Below are positions 8,590-16,815 of a stretch of 64,000 bases of DNA, one piece after another. The stretch lies in contig NZ_JAELUG010000009.1 in the NCBI RefSeq assembly GCF_016429255.1, forward strand, positions 30,676-94,675, in the 5' to 3' direction. The notes below the pieces were generated by a model. That model was not told the DNA's origin. It was given only the letters and a program-made list of their open reading frames with translations, and ran no database searches. Every line of letters begins with the position of its first letter. Within the stretch, counting starts at the first letter, position 1. The DNA is from Rhizobium sp. ASV8 (GTDB taxonomy: Bacteria > Pseudomonadota > Alphaproteobacteria > Rhizobiales > Rhizobiaceae). A program made the translations under genes and the position numbers.

Positions 8590-9630
8590 ATGCGTCTATC
8601 GGCTGTATCGACCATTCTTCTTGCCTGCCTGACGATATCAGGCTGTGCCGCTCGAGGTGAGCGCGAAGCCGCGCGAGCCACTCCTCCTTCGAATGAATTG
8701 ACCAGCTCCATCGCTAAGACCGGCCGGCCGGTGCCGTCGGTCGAGATCGGCGAAACGGTTTCGCGCGTCGAACGCCAACAGGCGCTCGCGGTGGCGATGC
8801 CGACCAATCTGCGTCCGGAGGGGCTCATGCCCTCCGACCAGAGCGACGCCGACGCTCCCGTGCCGCTGCAGCGGCCGCTGGCCATGCTCTCACCGTCCAA
8901 CCCGGTGCCCCGCTCCTTGCGGCAGCAGCCGATGCAGATCTACAGCCATCGCTTCCGCGATGCCAAACCGATCAACTTCGGCACCTCCACTTCACCGCGG
9001 AAACTGGCCGTTCATGGCGTCGACGTTTCACGCTGGCAGGGTGATATCGATTGGAACACGCTGCGAACCCAGGGCGCCAACTTCGTCTACATCAAAGCGA
9101 CCGACGGCGGCGACCATCTGGACCCGATGTTCAAGAAGAACTGGCGGGCCGCCCAGCAGGCCGGCCTGAAGCACGGCGCCTATCACTTCTTCTACTGGTG
9201 CCGGACCGCCGGAGAGCAGGCCGACTGGTTCATTCGCAATGTTCCGCGTGAAGCCGGTGCCCTGCCGCCCGTCATCGACGTCGAATGGAATGGCGAGTCG
9301 AGCTGCAAGCGCCGCCCCTCGCGCGAGCAAGTGCTGGCCAAGATGCAGGTGTTCATGGACAAGCTGGAAAAGCATTATGGCCAGCGTCCGATCGTCTACA
9401 CCGCGCCGGATTTCTATCGCGACAATCTCACTGGCGAGCTGCTCAACTACCCATTCTGGCTGCGCGCTGTCGCGCAGCATCCGTCCAAGGTCTATCCCGG
9501 CCGCAAGTGGGTGTTCTGGCAGTATTCCGGCTCCGGCGTCTCCCATGGCGTCGACGGCAGGATCGATCTCAATGCCTTCCACGGCAGCGAGCAGGACTGG
9601 CATAATTGGGTAGCATCCAGCGTCCATTGA
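8590..9630 (+). CDS. Glycoside hydrolase family 25 (lysozyme-like) lipoprotein
   Basis: A 346-residue protein with a lipoprotein signal peptide (MRLSAVSTILLACLTISGC; lipobox ISGC, lipidated Cys at about residue 19). A disordered linker follows, then a GH25 domain from VHGVDVSRWQGDIDW to the C-terminus. The catalytic acid pair is in PPVIDVEWNGE, and other family signatures are FVYIKATDGGDH and WQYSGSG. GH25 enzymes cleave the beta-1,4 bond between MurNAc and GlcNAc, so this is probably a periplasmic, lipid-anchored peptidoglycan muramidase. ATG 8590 starts the signal peptide; the GTG at 8569 adds seven residues before it. An L,D-transpeptidase gene follows, also acting on the cell wall. Confidence 0.88.
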   Translation: MRLSAVSTILLACLTISGCAARGEREAARATPPSNELTSSIAKTGRPVPSVEIGETVSRVERQQALAVAMPTNLRPEGLMPSDQSDADAPVPLQRPLAMLSPSNPVPRSLRQQPMQIYSHRFRDAKPINFGTSTSPRKLAVHGVDVSRWQGDIDWNTLRTQGANFVYIKATDGGDHLDPMFKKNWRAAQQAGLKHGAYHFFYWCRTAGEQADWFIRNVPREAGALPPVIDVEWNGESSCKRRPSREQVLAKMQVFMDKLEKHYGQRPIVYTAPDFYRDNLTGELLNYPFWLRAVAQHPSKVYPGRKWVFWQYSGSGVSHGVDGRIDLNAFHGSEQDWHNWVASSVH

Positions 9631-9656
9631 TCTCCGGATCTTCCTTGATGAATGAG

Positions 9657-9689
9657 CGCCGAGGCAGGGTTGCCAACCTTGCTTCGGCG
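9657..9689 (+). terminator. Strong hairpin after the GH25 gene
   Basis: CGCCGAGGCAGGGTT and AACCTTGCTTCGGCG form a 15-pair stem with two G.T pairs and a GCC loop, 27 bases after the stop codon. There is no long T run, so termination may be partial, or it may protect the mRNA 3' end. Confidence 0.55.
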
Positions 9690-9824
9690 TTGTCGTATCC
9701 GGCTCATCGATAGGTAAACCTCAAGCTTTGGCCCGAAGAGCCAAAGCACTTCTTTTCAGAAAGTCTTCCTTAAACTTCGAAGTCTAACCTTGGTCATTAC
9801 GAGTATTGCGTTTTGGTTGTGTCT

Positions 9825-11096
9825 ATGAAGCCATTTTTCTTGATTGGGCTTGCGCTGCTTTCAGCCACCGCCCTCTCGCAGCCGAGTTTTGCTGCGTCGG
9901 ATGCCCGCACCCTGCAGATCGTCGTCTCCAAGGACAGGCAATCGCTTGCCGTCTATGACGGCGACCAGGTGGTGGCGACATCGAAGGTCTCGACGGGCAA
10001 GCGCGGTCATACGACCCCAAGCGGGATCTTCTCCATTCTGGAAAAAAAGGTCTATCACGAGTCAAACCTCTATTCCGCTTCCCCTATGCCGTTCATGCAA
10101 AGGCTCACCTGGTCCGGGATTGCGCTGCACGAATCCAATTCGGTCCCGAACTATCCGGCCTCACACGGCTGCGTGCGTATGCCGAAAGCCTTTGCAAAGA
10201 CGCTCTACCAGATGACCGAGCGCGGCGTGCATGTTGTCATTGCCGACCAGCCGCTGGTGCCGCAGCCGTTCGAGAATTCGATGCTCTTCCAGCCGCAGGC
10301 CGCGCCGCCGCCGGCGTTGTTTTCAGAGATCGAGTTGCGCCCCACGACAGCAAGCTTCATGCCGCAGGCTCAATCGCTGCAGGTGGCGACAAACGATGTC
10401 ACTTCGATCAAGATCCCACCAGCGAAGGCAATCGTCGCCCCGCCTGCCGACCTTGCTCCGCTTAGCATCCTGATCACTCGGCGTGGCCTGCGAGAGAATG
10501 TCCGAGACCTGCAGGAGTTGCTGAACGACATGGGCTTCATAACCGGCACGCCGGACGGCATGCTCGGGCCTTCCACAGTGCAGGCCATCGAGGACTTCCG
10601 GAAGGCGCACGATATCAAGGCGACGGGCGGCCTCGTCAGTCCTGCGCTGATGAAGGCGGTCTATGCCGCGGCCGGCAAGGGCGAGCCGCCGAATGGCGCG
10701 ATCATGGTCCGCCAGAACTTCAAGCCTCTCTTCGAGGGGCCGGCCATCATTGCCGAGCCGCAAGAGGCACTCGGCGTGCATTTCTTCACCGCCAATGCGA
10801 TCGACCGCATCAACGGCAAGGCCGACTGGTTCGGTATGACGCTGGAAGAGGATTTGAGCAACAAGGCAAAGAAGCGGTACGGCATCACCAGCGAGGAGCA
10901 ATCACAATCGCTCGATGCCGCCGGACAGGCGCTTGGCCGCATCACCATTCCCGACGATGTTCGCCACCGCATCGAAGATCTACTGACATCAGGCTCGTCG
11001 CTAACGATCTCGGACACTGGCGTCGGCCCTGAAACCGGCAACGAAACCGATTTCATCACCATCACCAATAGCGGCGCACTCGGCAAGAAGGGCTAA
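9825..11096 (+). CDS. L,D-transpeptidase (YkuD) with peptidoglycan-binding domain
   Basis: A 423-residue exported protein. A signal peptide (MKPFFLIGLALLSATALSQPSFA) precedes a YkuD domain at about 30-150 with the catalytic motif SHGCVRM (nucleophile C116). A Pro-rich linker follows, then a PG_binding_1 domain (ENVRDLQELLNDMGFITGTPDGMLG). A C-terminal region of unknown role completes the protein. It forms or remodels 3-3 (Dap-Dap) crosslinks in peptidoglycan, or attaches proteins to it, in the periplasm. Rhizobiales rely heavily on such enzymes. ATG 9825 begins the signal peptide; the TTG at 9813 is less likely. It is convergent with dnaE, 21 bases apart. Confidence 0.9.
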   Translation: MKPFFLIGLALLSATALSQPSFAASDARTLQIVVSKDRQSLAVYDGDQVVATSKVSTGKRGHTTPSGIFSILEKKVYHESNLYSASPMPFMQRLTWSGIALHESNSVPNYPASHGCVRMPKAFAKTLYQMTERGVHVVIADQPLVPQPFENSMLFQPQAAPPPALFSEIELRPTTASFMPQAQSLQVATNDVTSIKIPPAKAIVAPPADLAPLSILITRRGLRENVRDLQELLNDMGFITGTPDGMLGPSTVQAIEDFRKAHDIKATGGLVSPALMKAVYAAAGKGEPPNGAIMVRQNFKPLFEGPAIIAEPQEALGVHFFTANAIDRINGKADWFGMTLEEDLSNKAKKRYGITSEEQSQSLDAAGQALGRITIPDDVRHRIEDLLTSGSSLTISDTGVGPETGNETDFITITNSGALGKKG

Positions 11097-11117
11097 AGCC
11101 CTTCCGGCAGAGCCACT

Positions 11118-14100
11118 CTAGACAAGCTCGACATCGATGACACCCGGTGCCGTGCGCAATGCGGCCGCGATTTCCGGCGTGATGCGGTACTTCTCCGGAA
11201 GCGCCACCTCGACCTCACGCGAACCTTCCTCCTTGATAACGATGAAGGAGACCAGGCCATCGCCCTTGGCGTTCAGATGCGCAGCGACCGCCTTAAGCGG
11301 CCCTGCATCGCGGATGTAGACGCGCAGCGCCTTCTGCATCTGCAGCGATTTCTCCTCCAAGGACTGTGCCGTCTGCAGACGCAGGCTGATGCCTTCCGGC
11401 CGCTCGTCCGCCTGAGCGGTGATCACGAAGGATTTGCCGACTTCCAGGACGTCGCGATACTGATTGAGCACTTCGGAGAAGAGCACGGCTTCGAACTGGC
11501 CGGAAGCGTCCGAGAAGACAAAGATGCCCATCTTGTTGCCGGTGCGGGTCTTGCGCTCCTGCTTGGAGATCACCGTACCGGCCAAGCGGCCGTTGCCCGC
11601 GCCCCGCTTCACCGCCGCCGAGAAATCGGCAAAGGGCTGCACGCGCATCTTGTCGAGCACGCTCTTGTATGTGTCGAGCGGATGGGCGGTCAGATAAAAG
11701 CCGAGCACCTGGAATTCGCGCAGCAGGCGCTCCGAGGCGAGCCATGGGGTATAGGGAGGGAACGAGATCTTCTCAGGCCCGGAGGCAGCGCTTCCGAACA
11801 TATCGTGCTGGCCGCTGCGCTTGTTTTCCTGCGCCACCTGCGCATAGCCCATGATGCGATCCAAGCCGGCGATCAGCTGGGCGCGGTCGATCTCGAAGCA
11901 ATCGAAGGCGCCGGCGCAGATCAGGCTTTCCAGAACGCGGCGATTGATCTGCTTTGGATCGATGCGCAGGCAGAAATCCTCGATGCCCGCAAACGGCTGA
12001 TCGCCCCGCACTTCGACGATGTGTTCGACCGCGGATTCGCCGACACCCTTGATGGCGGCCAGCGCGTAATAAATGCGGTTTTCACCGGTCTGGAAATGAC
12101 GGAACGACGTCTGGACCGATGGTGCGATGACCTCGATTCCGAGGCGCTTGGCATCCTGACGGAAATCGTTGACCTTTTCGGTGTTCGCCATATCGAGCGT
12201 CATCGACGCTGCCAGGAACTCCACCGGGAAATGCGCCTTCATATAGGCGGTCTGGTAGGAGACGATGGCGTAGGCCGCCGCGTGCGACTTGTTGAAGCCG
12301 TAGTTGGCGAACTTGGCGAGCAGATCGAAGATAACGTCCGACTGCCCCTTAGACACACCGTTCTTGACGGCGCCATCGACGAAACGCTCGCGCTGCTGGT
12401 CCATCTCCGCCTTGATCTTCTTACCCATGGCGCGGCGCAGAAGGTCGGCTTCGCCGAGCGAATAACCCGAGAGAACCTGGGCGACCTGCATCACCTGTTC
12501 CTGGTAGACGATAACGCCCTGCGTCTCTTTCAGCAGGTAATCGATCTTCGGGTGGATCGATTCGATCTCCTCCTCGCCATGCTTGCGGGCATTATAGACC
12601 GGGATGTTTTCCATCGGACCGGGACGATAGAGCGCCACGAGCGCGATGATGTCCTCGATGCAGTCGGGGCGCATACCGATGAGTGCCTTGCGCATGCCGG
12701 CACTTTCCACCTGGAACACGCCGACCGTTTCGCCGCGCGAAAGCATCTCATAACTCGGCGTGTCGTCGAGCGGGATGCTAGCGAGATCGATCGAGATGCC
12801 ACGCTTGGCGACGAAATCGACGGCCGTTTTCAACACCGTCAGCGTCTTCAGGCCGAGGAAGTCGAACTTCACGAGGCCGGCCTGCTCCACCCATTTCATG
12901 TTGAATTGGGTGACCGGCATGTCGGAGCGCGGATCGCGATACATCGGCACCAGCTTCGACAGCGGACGATCGCCGATAACGATACCGGCCGCGTGCGTCG
13001 AGGCGTGGCGGTAGAGACCCTCGATCTTCTGAGCGATATCGAGAAGGCGGGCGACAACCGGCTCCTTGTCCGCCTCCTCCTGCAGACGCGGCTCCTCCTC
13101 GATCGCCTTGCTGAGCGGCGTAGGATTGGCGGGATTGTTCGGCACCAGCTTGCAGATCTTGTCGACCTGGCCGTAGGGCATTTCCAGCACGCGGCCAACG
13201 TCGCGAAGAGCGGCGCGCGCCTGAAGCGAACCGAAAGTGATGATCTGAGCCACCTGCTCGCGGCCATATTTGGCCTGCACGTATCGGATCACCTCTTCGC
13301 GGCGATCCTGACAGAAGTCGATGTCGAAGTCCGGCATCGAGACGCGTTCCGGATTGAGGAAGCGCTCGAACAGCAGCGAGAAACGCAGAGGATCGACATC
13401 GGTGATCGTCAAAGCATAGGCGACCAGCGAGCCCGCACCCGAGCCGCGGCCCGGGCCGACCGGAATATCGTGCCGCTTGGCCCACTTGATGAAGTCGGCA
13501 ACGATCAGGAAGTAGCCGGGGAATTTCATGCGCTCGATGACGCTGAGTTCGAACTCCAGCCGGTCGCGATATTCCTTTTCCTCGTAACCAGGCGCCATGC
13601 CGAGCGAGGCCAGGCGTTGGTCCAGACCTTCAACCGCCTGAGCACGCAGTTCCGCCGACTCGGCGCGTTCCGCCTCTTCGGCATCATCCGTCGCGCCGGT
13701 GAAGCGCGGCAGGATCGGCTTACGGGTCTTCAGAACGAAGGAGCAGCGCCGGGCGATCTCGACAGAGTTTTCCAGCGCTTCGGGTAGGTTGGCGAAGAGC
13801 TTGGCCATGTCGGCCCGGCTCTTGAGGTAATGATCGGGCGTCAGGCGGAAACGCGTGTCGTCGGAGACGATGGCGTTATGGGCGACCGCCATCAGCGCAT
13901 CATGTGCATCATAGTCGTCACGCGTCGGGAAAAAGGCTTCGTTGGTGGCGACCAGCGGAAGCTCATGCTCATAAGCCAGGTTAAGCATCTTGTGTTCGTG
14001 GCGGCGGTCATAGGTGCCATGACGCTGCAATTCGACATAGAGCCTGTCGCCGAACAGTCGCTTGAGCGTCAGAAGCCTGGAGAGCGCTTGCGGGGCATGC

Positions 14101-14615
14101 CCGTCTTTCAAAGCCATATCGACCGGTCCGCCCAGGGAGCCGGTAAGAGCGATCATGCCCTCTGTGCCGATCTCTTCCAGCCAGGACGTCGTGACGTGAA
14201 CGGCACTATTGCCTTCTCCGCCAAGGTAGGCGCGGCTGACGAGATCGACGAGGCGTTCATAACCCTGTTCGGTTGCAGCGAGCAGGACGATGGAAGGAAG
14301 CTTGGCAAGAGCCTGCTGCGGCCCACGCTTCTCGCCCTCGCCGCCATCTTCCATGTCGATCGACACCTGGCAGCCGATGATCGGCTGCAAACCCTCGTCC
14401 ATCGCCTTCTGCGAGAATTCCAGGGCGACAAACAGATTGTTGGTATCGGTAATGGCGATCGCGGGCTGCTTGTCGGCGGCCGCCTTTGCCAACACCTTCT
14501 TGAGCGGCAGGGCGCCTTCCAGCAAAGAATAGGCCGAATGAACACGAAGGTGGACGAATTCCGGCAGGCCATCGATCGGCGCAACCTCTACACCGCTGCT
14601 ACCCGTATCCGCCAT
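11118..14615 (-). CDS. dnaE: DNA polymerase III alpha subunit
   Basis: A 1165-residue replicative polymerase of the DnaE1 type. The N-terminal PHP domain (VHLRVHSAYSLLEGAL) is followed by the polymerase palm with the catalytic triplet PDFDIDF (D429, D431, D433) and GPGRGSGAGSLVAY. Further on are the fingers, a helix-hairpin-helix region (YYALAAIKGVGESAVEHI) and a C-terminal OB domain (AGTVISKQERKTRTGNKMG). Length is as expected for DnaE1. GGAAGGG lies just before the ATG. The small SOS-peptide gene sits 116 bases upstream in the same direction with no clear terminator between, so dnaE may receive extra transcripts after DNA damage. Confidence 0.97.
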   Translation of the reverse strand: MADTGSSGVEVAPIDGLPEFVHLRVHSAYSLLEGALPLKKVLAKAAADKQPAIAITDTNNLFVALEFSQKAMDEGLQPIIGCQVSIDMEDGGEGEKRGPQQALAKLPSIVLLAATEQGYERLVDLVSRAYLGGEGNSAVHVTTSWLEEIGTEGMIALTGSLGGPVDMALKDGHAPQALSRLLTLKRLFGDRLYVELQRHGTYDRRHEHKMLNLAYEHELPLVATNEAFFPTRDDYDAHDALMAVAHNAIVSDDTRFRLTPDHYLKSRADMAKLFANLPEALENSVEIARRCSFVLKTRKPILPRFTGATDDAEEAERAESAELRAQAVEGLDQRLASLGMAPGYEEKEYRDRLEFELSVIERMKFPGYFLIVADFIKWAKRHDIPVGPGRGSGAGSLVAYALTITDVDPLRFSLLFERFLNPERVSMPDFDIDFCQDRREEVIRYVQAKYGREQVAQIITFGSLQARAALRDVGRVLEMPYGQVDKICKLVPNNPANPTPLSKAIEEEPRLQEEADKEPVVARLLDIAQKIEGLYRHASTHAAGIVIGDRPLSKLVPMYRDPRSDMPVTQFNMKWVEQAGLVKFDFLGLKTLTVLKTAVDFVAKRGISIDLASIPLDDTPSYEMLSRGETVGVFQVESAGMRKALIGMRPDCIEDIIALVALYRPGPMENIPVYNARKHGEEEIESIHPKIDYLLKETQGVIVYQEQVMQVAQVLSGYSLGEADLLRRAMGKKIKAEMDQQRERFVDGAVKNGVSKGQSDVIFDLLAKFANYGFNKSHAAAYAIVSYQTAYMKAHFPVEFLAASMTLDMANTEKVNDFRQDAKRLGIEVIAPSVQTSFRHFQTGENRIYYALAAIKGVGESAVEHIVEVRGDQPFAGIEDFCLRIDPKQINRRVLESLICAGAFDCFEIDRAQLIAGLDRIMGYAQVAQENKRSGQHDMFGSAASGPEKISFPPYTPWLASERLLREFQVLGFYLTAHPLDTYKSVLDKMRVQPFADFSAAVKRGAGNGRLAGTVISKQERKTRTGNKMGIFVFSDASGQFEAVLFSEVLNQYRDVLEVGKSFVITAQADERPEGISLRLQTAQSLEEKSLQMQKALRVYIRDAGPLKAVAAHLNAKGDGLVSFIVIKEEGSREVEVALPEKYRITPEIAAALRTAPGVIDVELV

Positions 14616-14731
14616 TTCGTACCCTTCCGCATGCTAAGATGAATCGGCGGTATTTTCGACATTGCGGAAGACAAAGTCCAGAAGTTGCTCCCGCTAAATA
14701 CGGAAGCAGCATGTGCATACAGAGATAAAAC

Positions 14732-14818
14732 TCACATCGCCATCATGATGAGAGAAAAGCTGGCAACGAACATCACGATGGAGGTGAATGCTGCAACGTC
14801 TCGAATGATATCGGTCAT
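14732..14818 (-). CDS. 28-residue SOS-controlled membrane peptide (SidA-like candidate)
   Basis: A 28-codon frame (MTDIIRDVAAFTSIVMFVAS to FSLIMMAM) with a short charged N-terminus (D3, R6, D7) and one uncharged hydrophobic segment from about residue 9 to the end, long enough to cross the inner membrane. A strong Shine-Dalgarno sequence (AAGGAG, 14826-14831) lies seven bases before the ATG. A LexA box sits between likely -35 and -10 boxes 33 bases upstream. Size, single membrane segment and SOS control resemble Caulobacter SidA, a 29-residue SOS-induced inner-membrane division inhibitor, though I cannot claim sequence homology for such a short peptide. A TisB-like SOS toxin is the alternative. 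No published product is known to me here. Confidence 0.65.
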   Translation of the reverse strand: MTDIIRDVAAFTSIVMFVASFSLIMMAM

Positions 14819-14846
14819 TTACGCGCTCCTTACTCGTTATGTTTCT

Positions 14847-14875
14847 TATTTGTTCTATTTTTGTTCGGGAGTCAA
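14847..14875 (-). promoter_or_regulatory. Probable promoter of the 28-residue peptide gene
   Basis: On the minus strand, -35 TTGACT (14870-14875) is followed after 17 bases by CAAATA (14847-14852). The LexA box fills the spacer, where a bound repressor would block RNA polymerase. Confidence 0.55.
14852..14866 (-). promoter_or_regulatory. LexA operator (SOS box) upstream of the 28-residue peptide
   Basis: Read on the plus strand: GTTC at 14852-14855, seven bases, GTTC at 14863-14866, an exact alphaproteobacterial LexA site. It lies 33 bases before the peptide start codon. The plus-strand gene at 14970 is about 100 bases away and is the less likely target. Confidence 0.9.
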
Positions 14876-14969
14876 TAGATGCATCAATAAATTTCATTCT
14901 CCGCTTTTCCGGCCGCCGATAGACGCCTTAACAACCCGGCTTTATGCAGGGAAAAACGGAGAGAACACG

Positions 14970-15563
14970 ATGAAGTCACTTGCCTGCGCGCTCATTCTTC
15001 TTACGGCTGCAAGTACTGCTCATGCGGAGGACGCCAGCCCGCCGGGCCGCATCATCGATGCGGCGATCGGCGACTGGAACAAGGACGGCAAGCCGGATCT
15101 CGCGCTTCTGGCGGCCCCGCCTGCGGGCGATGACGCCGACAACCCGATCGGCATCTATATCTATCTGCGCGATGACGAACACTCCTTGCTAAAACTGGTC
15201 GCAAGCGCACCGCACAAGATATGGGGCAGCGTGGAGCCCGGCGGTATCGTCGGACAGGAACCGTCGATCTCGGCGTTGCCGAATGGTTCCATCTCCATCG
15301 TCTCACAGAACGACAGTATCGGGCGCGATCGCTGGACGCAGACATTGACGCTCGCCTATCGCAATAACAGCTTCGTTGTCGCAGGCTATACCTACGAATC
15401 CCATGACACGCTCAATCCCGAGGAAAGCCACAGCTGCGACTACAACGTGCTGACCGGCAAGGTGACGAAAGACGGCAAGAACCTGAAGGCGGAAGCCCTG
15501 AACGTCACCATCCAGGACTGGCAGGATGATGTCGGTCAGAAGGCGTGCGATAGCGGCAAGTAG
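14970..15563 (+). CDS. Exported protein with FG-GAP/VCBS-like motif
   Basis: A 197-residue protein with a cleavable signal peptide (MKSLACALILLTAASTAHA) and the short motif IGDWNKDGKPDLALL, which resembles one calcium-binding FG-GAP/VCBS-type repeat. The rest (IYIYLRDDEHSLLKLV, RDRWTQTLTLAYRNNSFVVAGYTYES) looks beta-rich. Two cysteines near the C-terminus could form a disulfide. It is probably periplasmic; function unknown. The start at 14970 has GGAGAG upstream and begins the signal peptide; the frame is open for 285 bases upstream, but that part is not conserved-looking. The SOS box of the following gene begins nine bases after the stop codon. Confidence 0.7.
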   Translation: MKSLACALILLTAASTAHAEDASPPGRIIDAAIGDWNKDGKPDLALLAAPPAGDDADNPIGIYIYLRDDEHSLLKLVASAPHKIWGSVEPGGIVGQEPSISALPNGSISIVSQNDSIGRDRWTQTLTLAYRNNSFVVAGYTYESHDTLNPEESHSCDYNVLTGKVTKDGKNLKAEALNVTIQDWQDDVGQKACDSGK

Positions 15564-15571
15564 TCGCCAAT

Positions 15572-15586
15572 GTTCTCTTTTTGTTC
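15572..15586 (+). promoter_or_regulatory. LexA operator (SOS box) upstream of the DUF5680 gene
   Basis: GTTC at 15572-15575, seven bases (TCTTTTT), GTTC at 15583-15586, an exact consensus match. It lies 56 bases before the start codon of the next gene. I could not assign -35 and -10 boxes with confidence. Confidence 0.85.
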
Positions 15587-15642
15587 TTTACAAATCTCAC
15601 GACCGATGGCATTTTGACCACTCACCAAAATTGGAGAGGGTC

Positions 15643-16110
15643 ATGCCGGATCTTGCCGAGCTGAACGATTTCATTGTGACCGCCAAGGCCGAGACCTATG
15701 TCGGTGATGGGGAGAGGCTGCCGCCCTGCCGAAGCGGTTCGCATGATATCGGCTATGCAAGCGGTCGGTGGCGCTATCTCGACAGCTACTTCGGCGGCAC
15801 GGATTTTTGTGGACAAGAGGTCGTCTGGCATGACGACCAACCGATTTGGGCCATGAATTATTTCGGCCATATCGTAGAACCGGGCCTCATCGATGGGCAC
15901 CGGGCCGGCATGGTCATCAAGGCCGCCTTGCTACGGCTTTATCTCGATGAAAAGCGATTCCTCGGCGATTACCAATTCGAGCATTCATTTGGCCGTTACG
16001 TCGATCGCAGTACCGGCGGATGCGACCACTTTATCGGCCACGAGGCCATCATGGTGGATGGGCGAAAGGCCTATGAGCTTGACTATCGCGGCGGCCTGAT
16101 CGTTCCGTAG
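15643..16110 (+). CDS. DUF5680 domain protein, predicted SOS regulon member
   Basis: A 155-residue soluble protein (MPDLAELNDFIVTAKAETYVGDG, then RWRYLDSYFGGTDFCGQEVVW, QPIWAMNYFGHIVEPG and YELDYRGGLIVP). This pattern fits the DUF5680 family of unknown function, members of which also occur fused to helix-turn-helix regulators. The protein has no DNA-binding domain here. GGAGAGGG lies just before ATG 15643. A perfect LexA box is 56 bases upstream, so expression should rise after DNA damage. It is convergent with lolD, separated by only seven bases. Confidence 0.75.
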   Translation: MPDLAELNDFIVTAKAETYVGDGERLPPCRSGSHDIGYASGRWRYLDSYFGGTDFCGQEVVWHDDQPIWAMNYFGHIVEPGLIDGHRAGMVIKAALLRLYLDEKRFLGDYQFEHSFGRYVDRSTGGCDHFIGHEAIMVDGRKAYELDYRGGLIVP

Positions 16111-16117
16111 CGGACGA

Positions 16118-16804
16118 TCAAACTTCCACCACCTTGCCTTCACTCAGCGTCACGCGGCGATCCATGCGAGCAGCAAGCTCGTGATTGTGCGTGGCGATCA
16201 GCGCAGCGAGACCGGACTGGCGCACCAGGGCTTCGAGTGCATCGAAGACGTAATGAGCCGTCGCAGGATCGAGATTGCCCGTCGGCTCGTCGGCCAGCAG
16301 CACCAGAGGCGCATTGGCAACGGCGCGGGCAATCGCAACGCGTTGCTGTTCGCCGCCGGAGAGTTCGGCTGGACGATGGTCACCGCGATGGCCGATACGC
16401 ATGTAATCAAGAAGCTGGGCAGCGCGAACACTCGCATCCTTGCGCGAGAGGCCGGAGATCAGTTGCGGCATCATGATGTTTTCGAGGGCCGAGAATTCGG
16501 GCAACAGATGATGGAACTGATACACGAAACCGATTTCGCTGCGACGAACTGCCGTACGCTTATCGTCGGACAGGCTTTCACATGCCTGGCCGTTGATCAG
16601 CACTTCGCCACCATCCGGATGTTCCAGCAAACCGGCCACATGCAGAAGTGTCGACTTGCCCGTACCTGATGGAGCGACCAGAGCCACCATCTCGCCGCTG
16701 TGCAGGGCAAAATTGGCATTCTTCAGGATCGACAGCTGCGTATCGCCCTGCCCGTAGTGACGCTCCACACCAGAGAGCTGGAGAACGACGTTGCGTTTGA
16801 TCAA
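16118..16804 (-). CDS. lolD: Lipoprotein-releasing ABC transporter ATP-binding protein LolD
   Basis: A 228-residue ATPase with Walker A (APSGTGKST), Q-loop ([12 protein letters not shown]), ABC signature (LSGGEQQR), Walker B ([13 protein letters not shown]) and the switch His (ATHNHEL). The [17 protein letters not shown] region is typical of LolD and MacB-type ATPases. With LolC/E it powers extraction of outer-membrane lipoproteins from the inner membrane to LolA. It lies 11 bases after lolC on the same strand. Confidence 0.93.
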   Translation of the reverse strand: MIKRNVVLQLSGVERHYGQGDTQLSILKNANFALHSGEMVALVAPSGTGKSTLLHVAGLLEHPDGGEVLINGQACESLSDDKRTAVRRSEIGFVYQFHHLLPEFSALENIMMPQLISGLSRKDASVRAAQLLDYMRIGHRGDHRPAELSGGEQQRVAIARAVANAPLVLLADEPTGNLDPATAHYVFDALEALVRQSGLAALIATHNHELAARMDRRVTLSEGKVVEV

Positions 16805-16815
16805 ATGTGGATTCC

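Noticed and set aside
11277..13787. Very long open frame (836 codons) on the plus strand
   Set aside because: It is fully antisense to dnaE, whose motifs are intact, and its translation shows His/Asp/Arg-rich shadow composition with no start signal.
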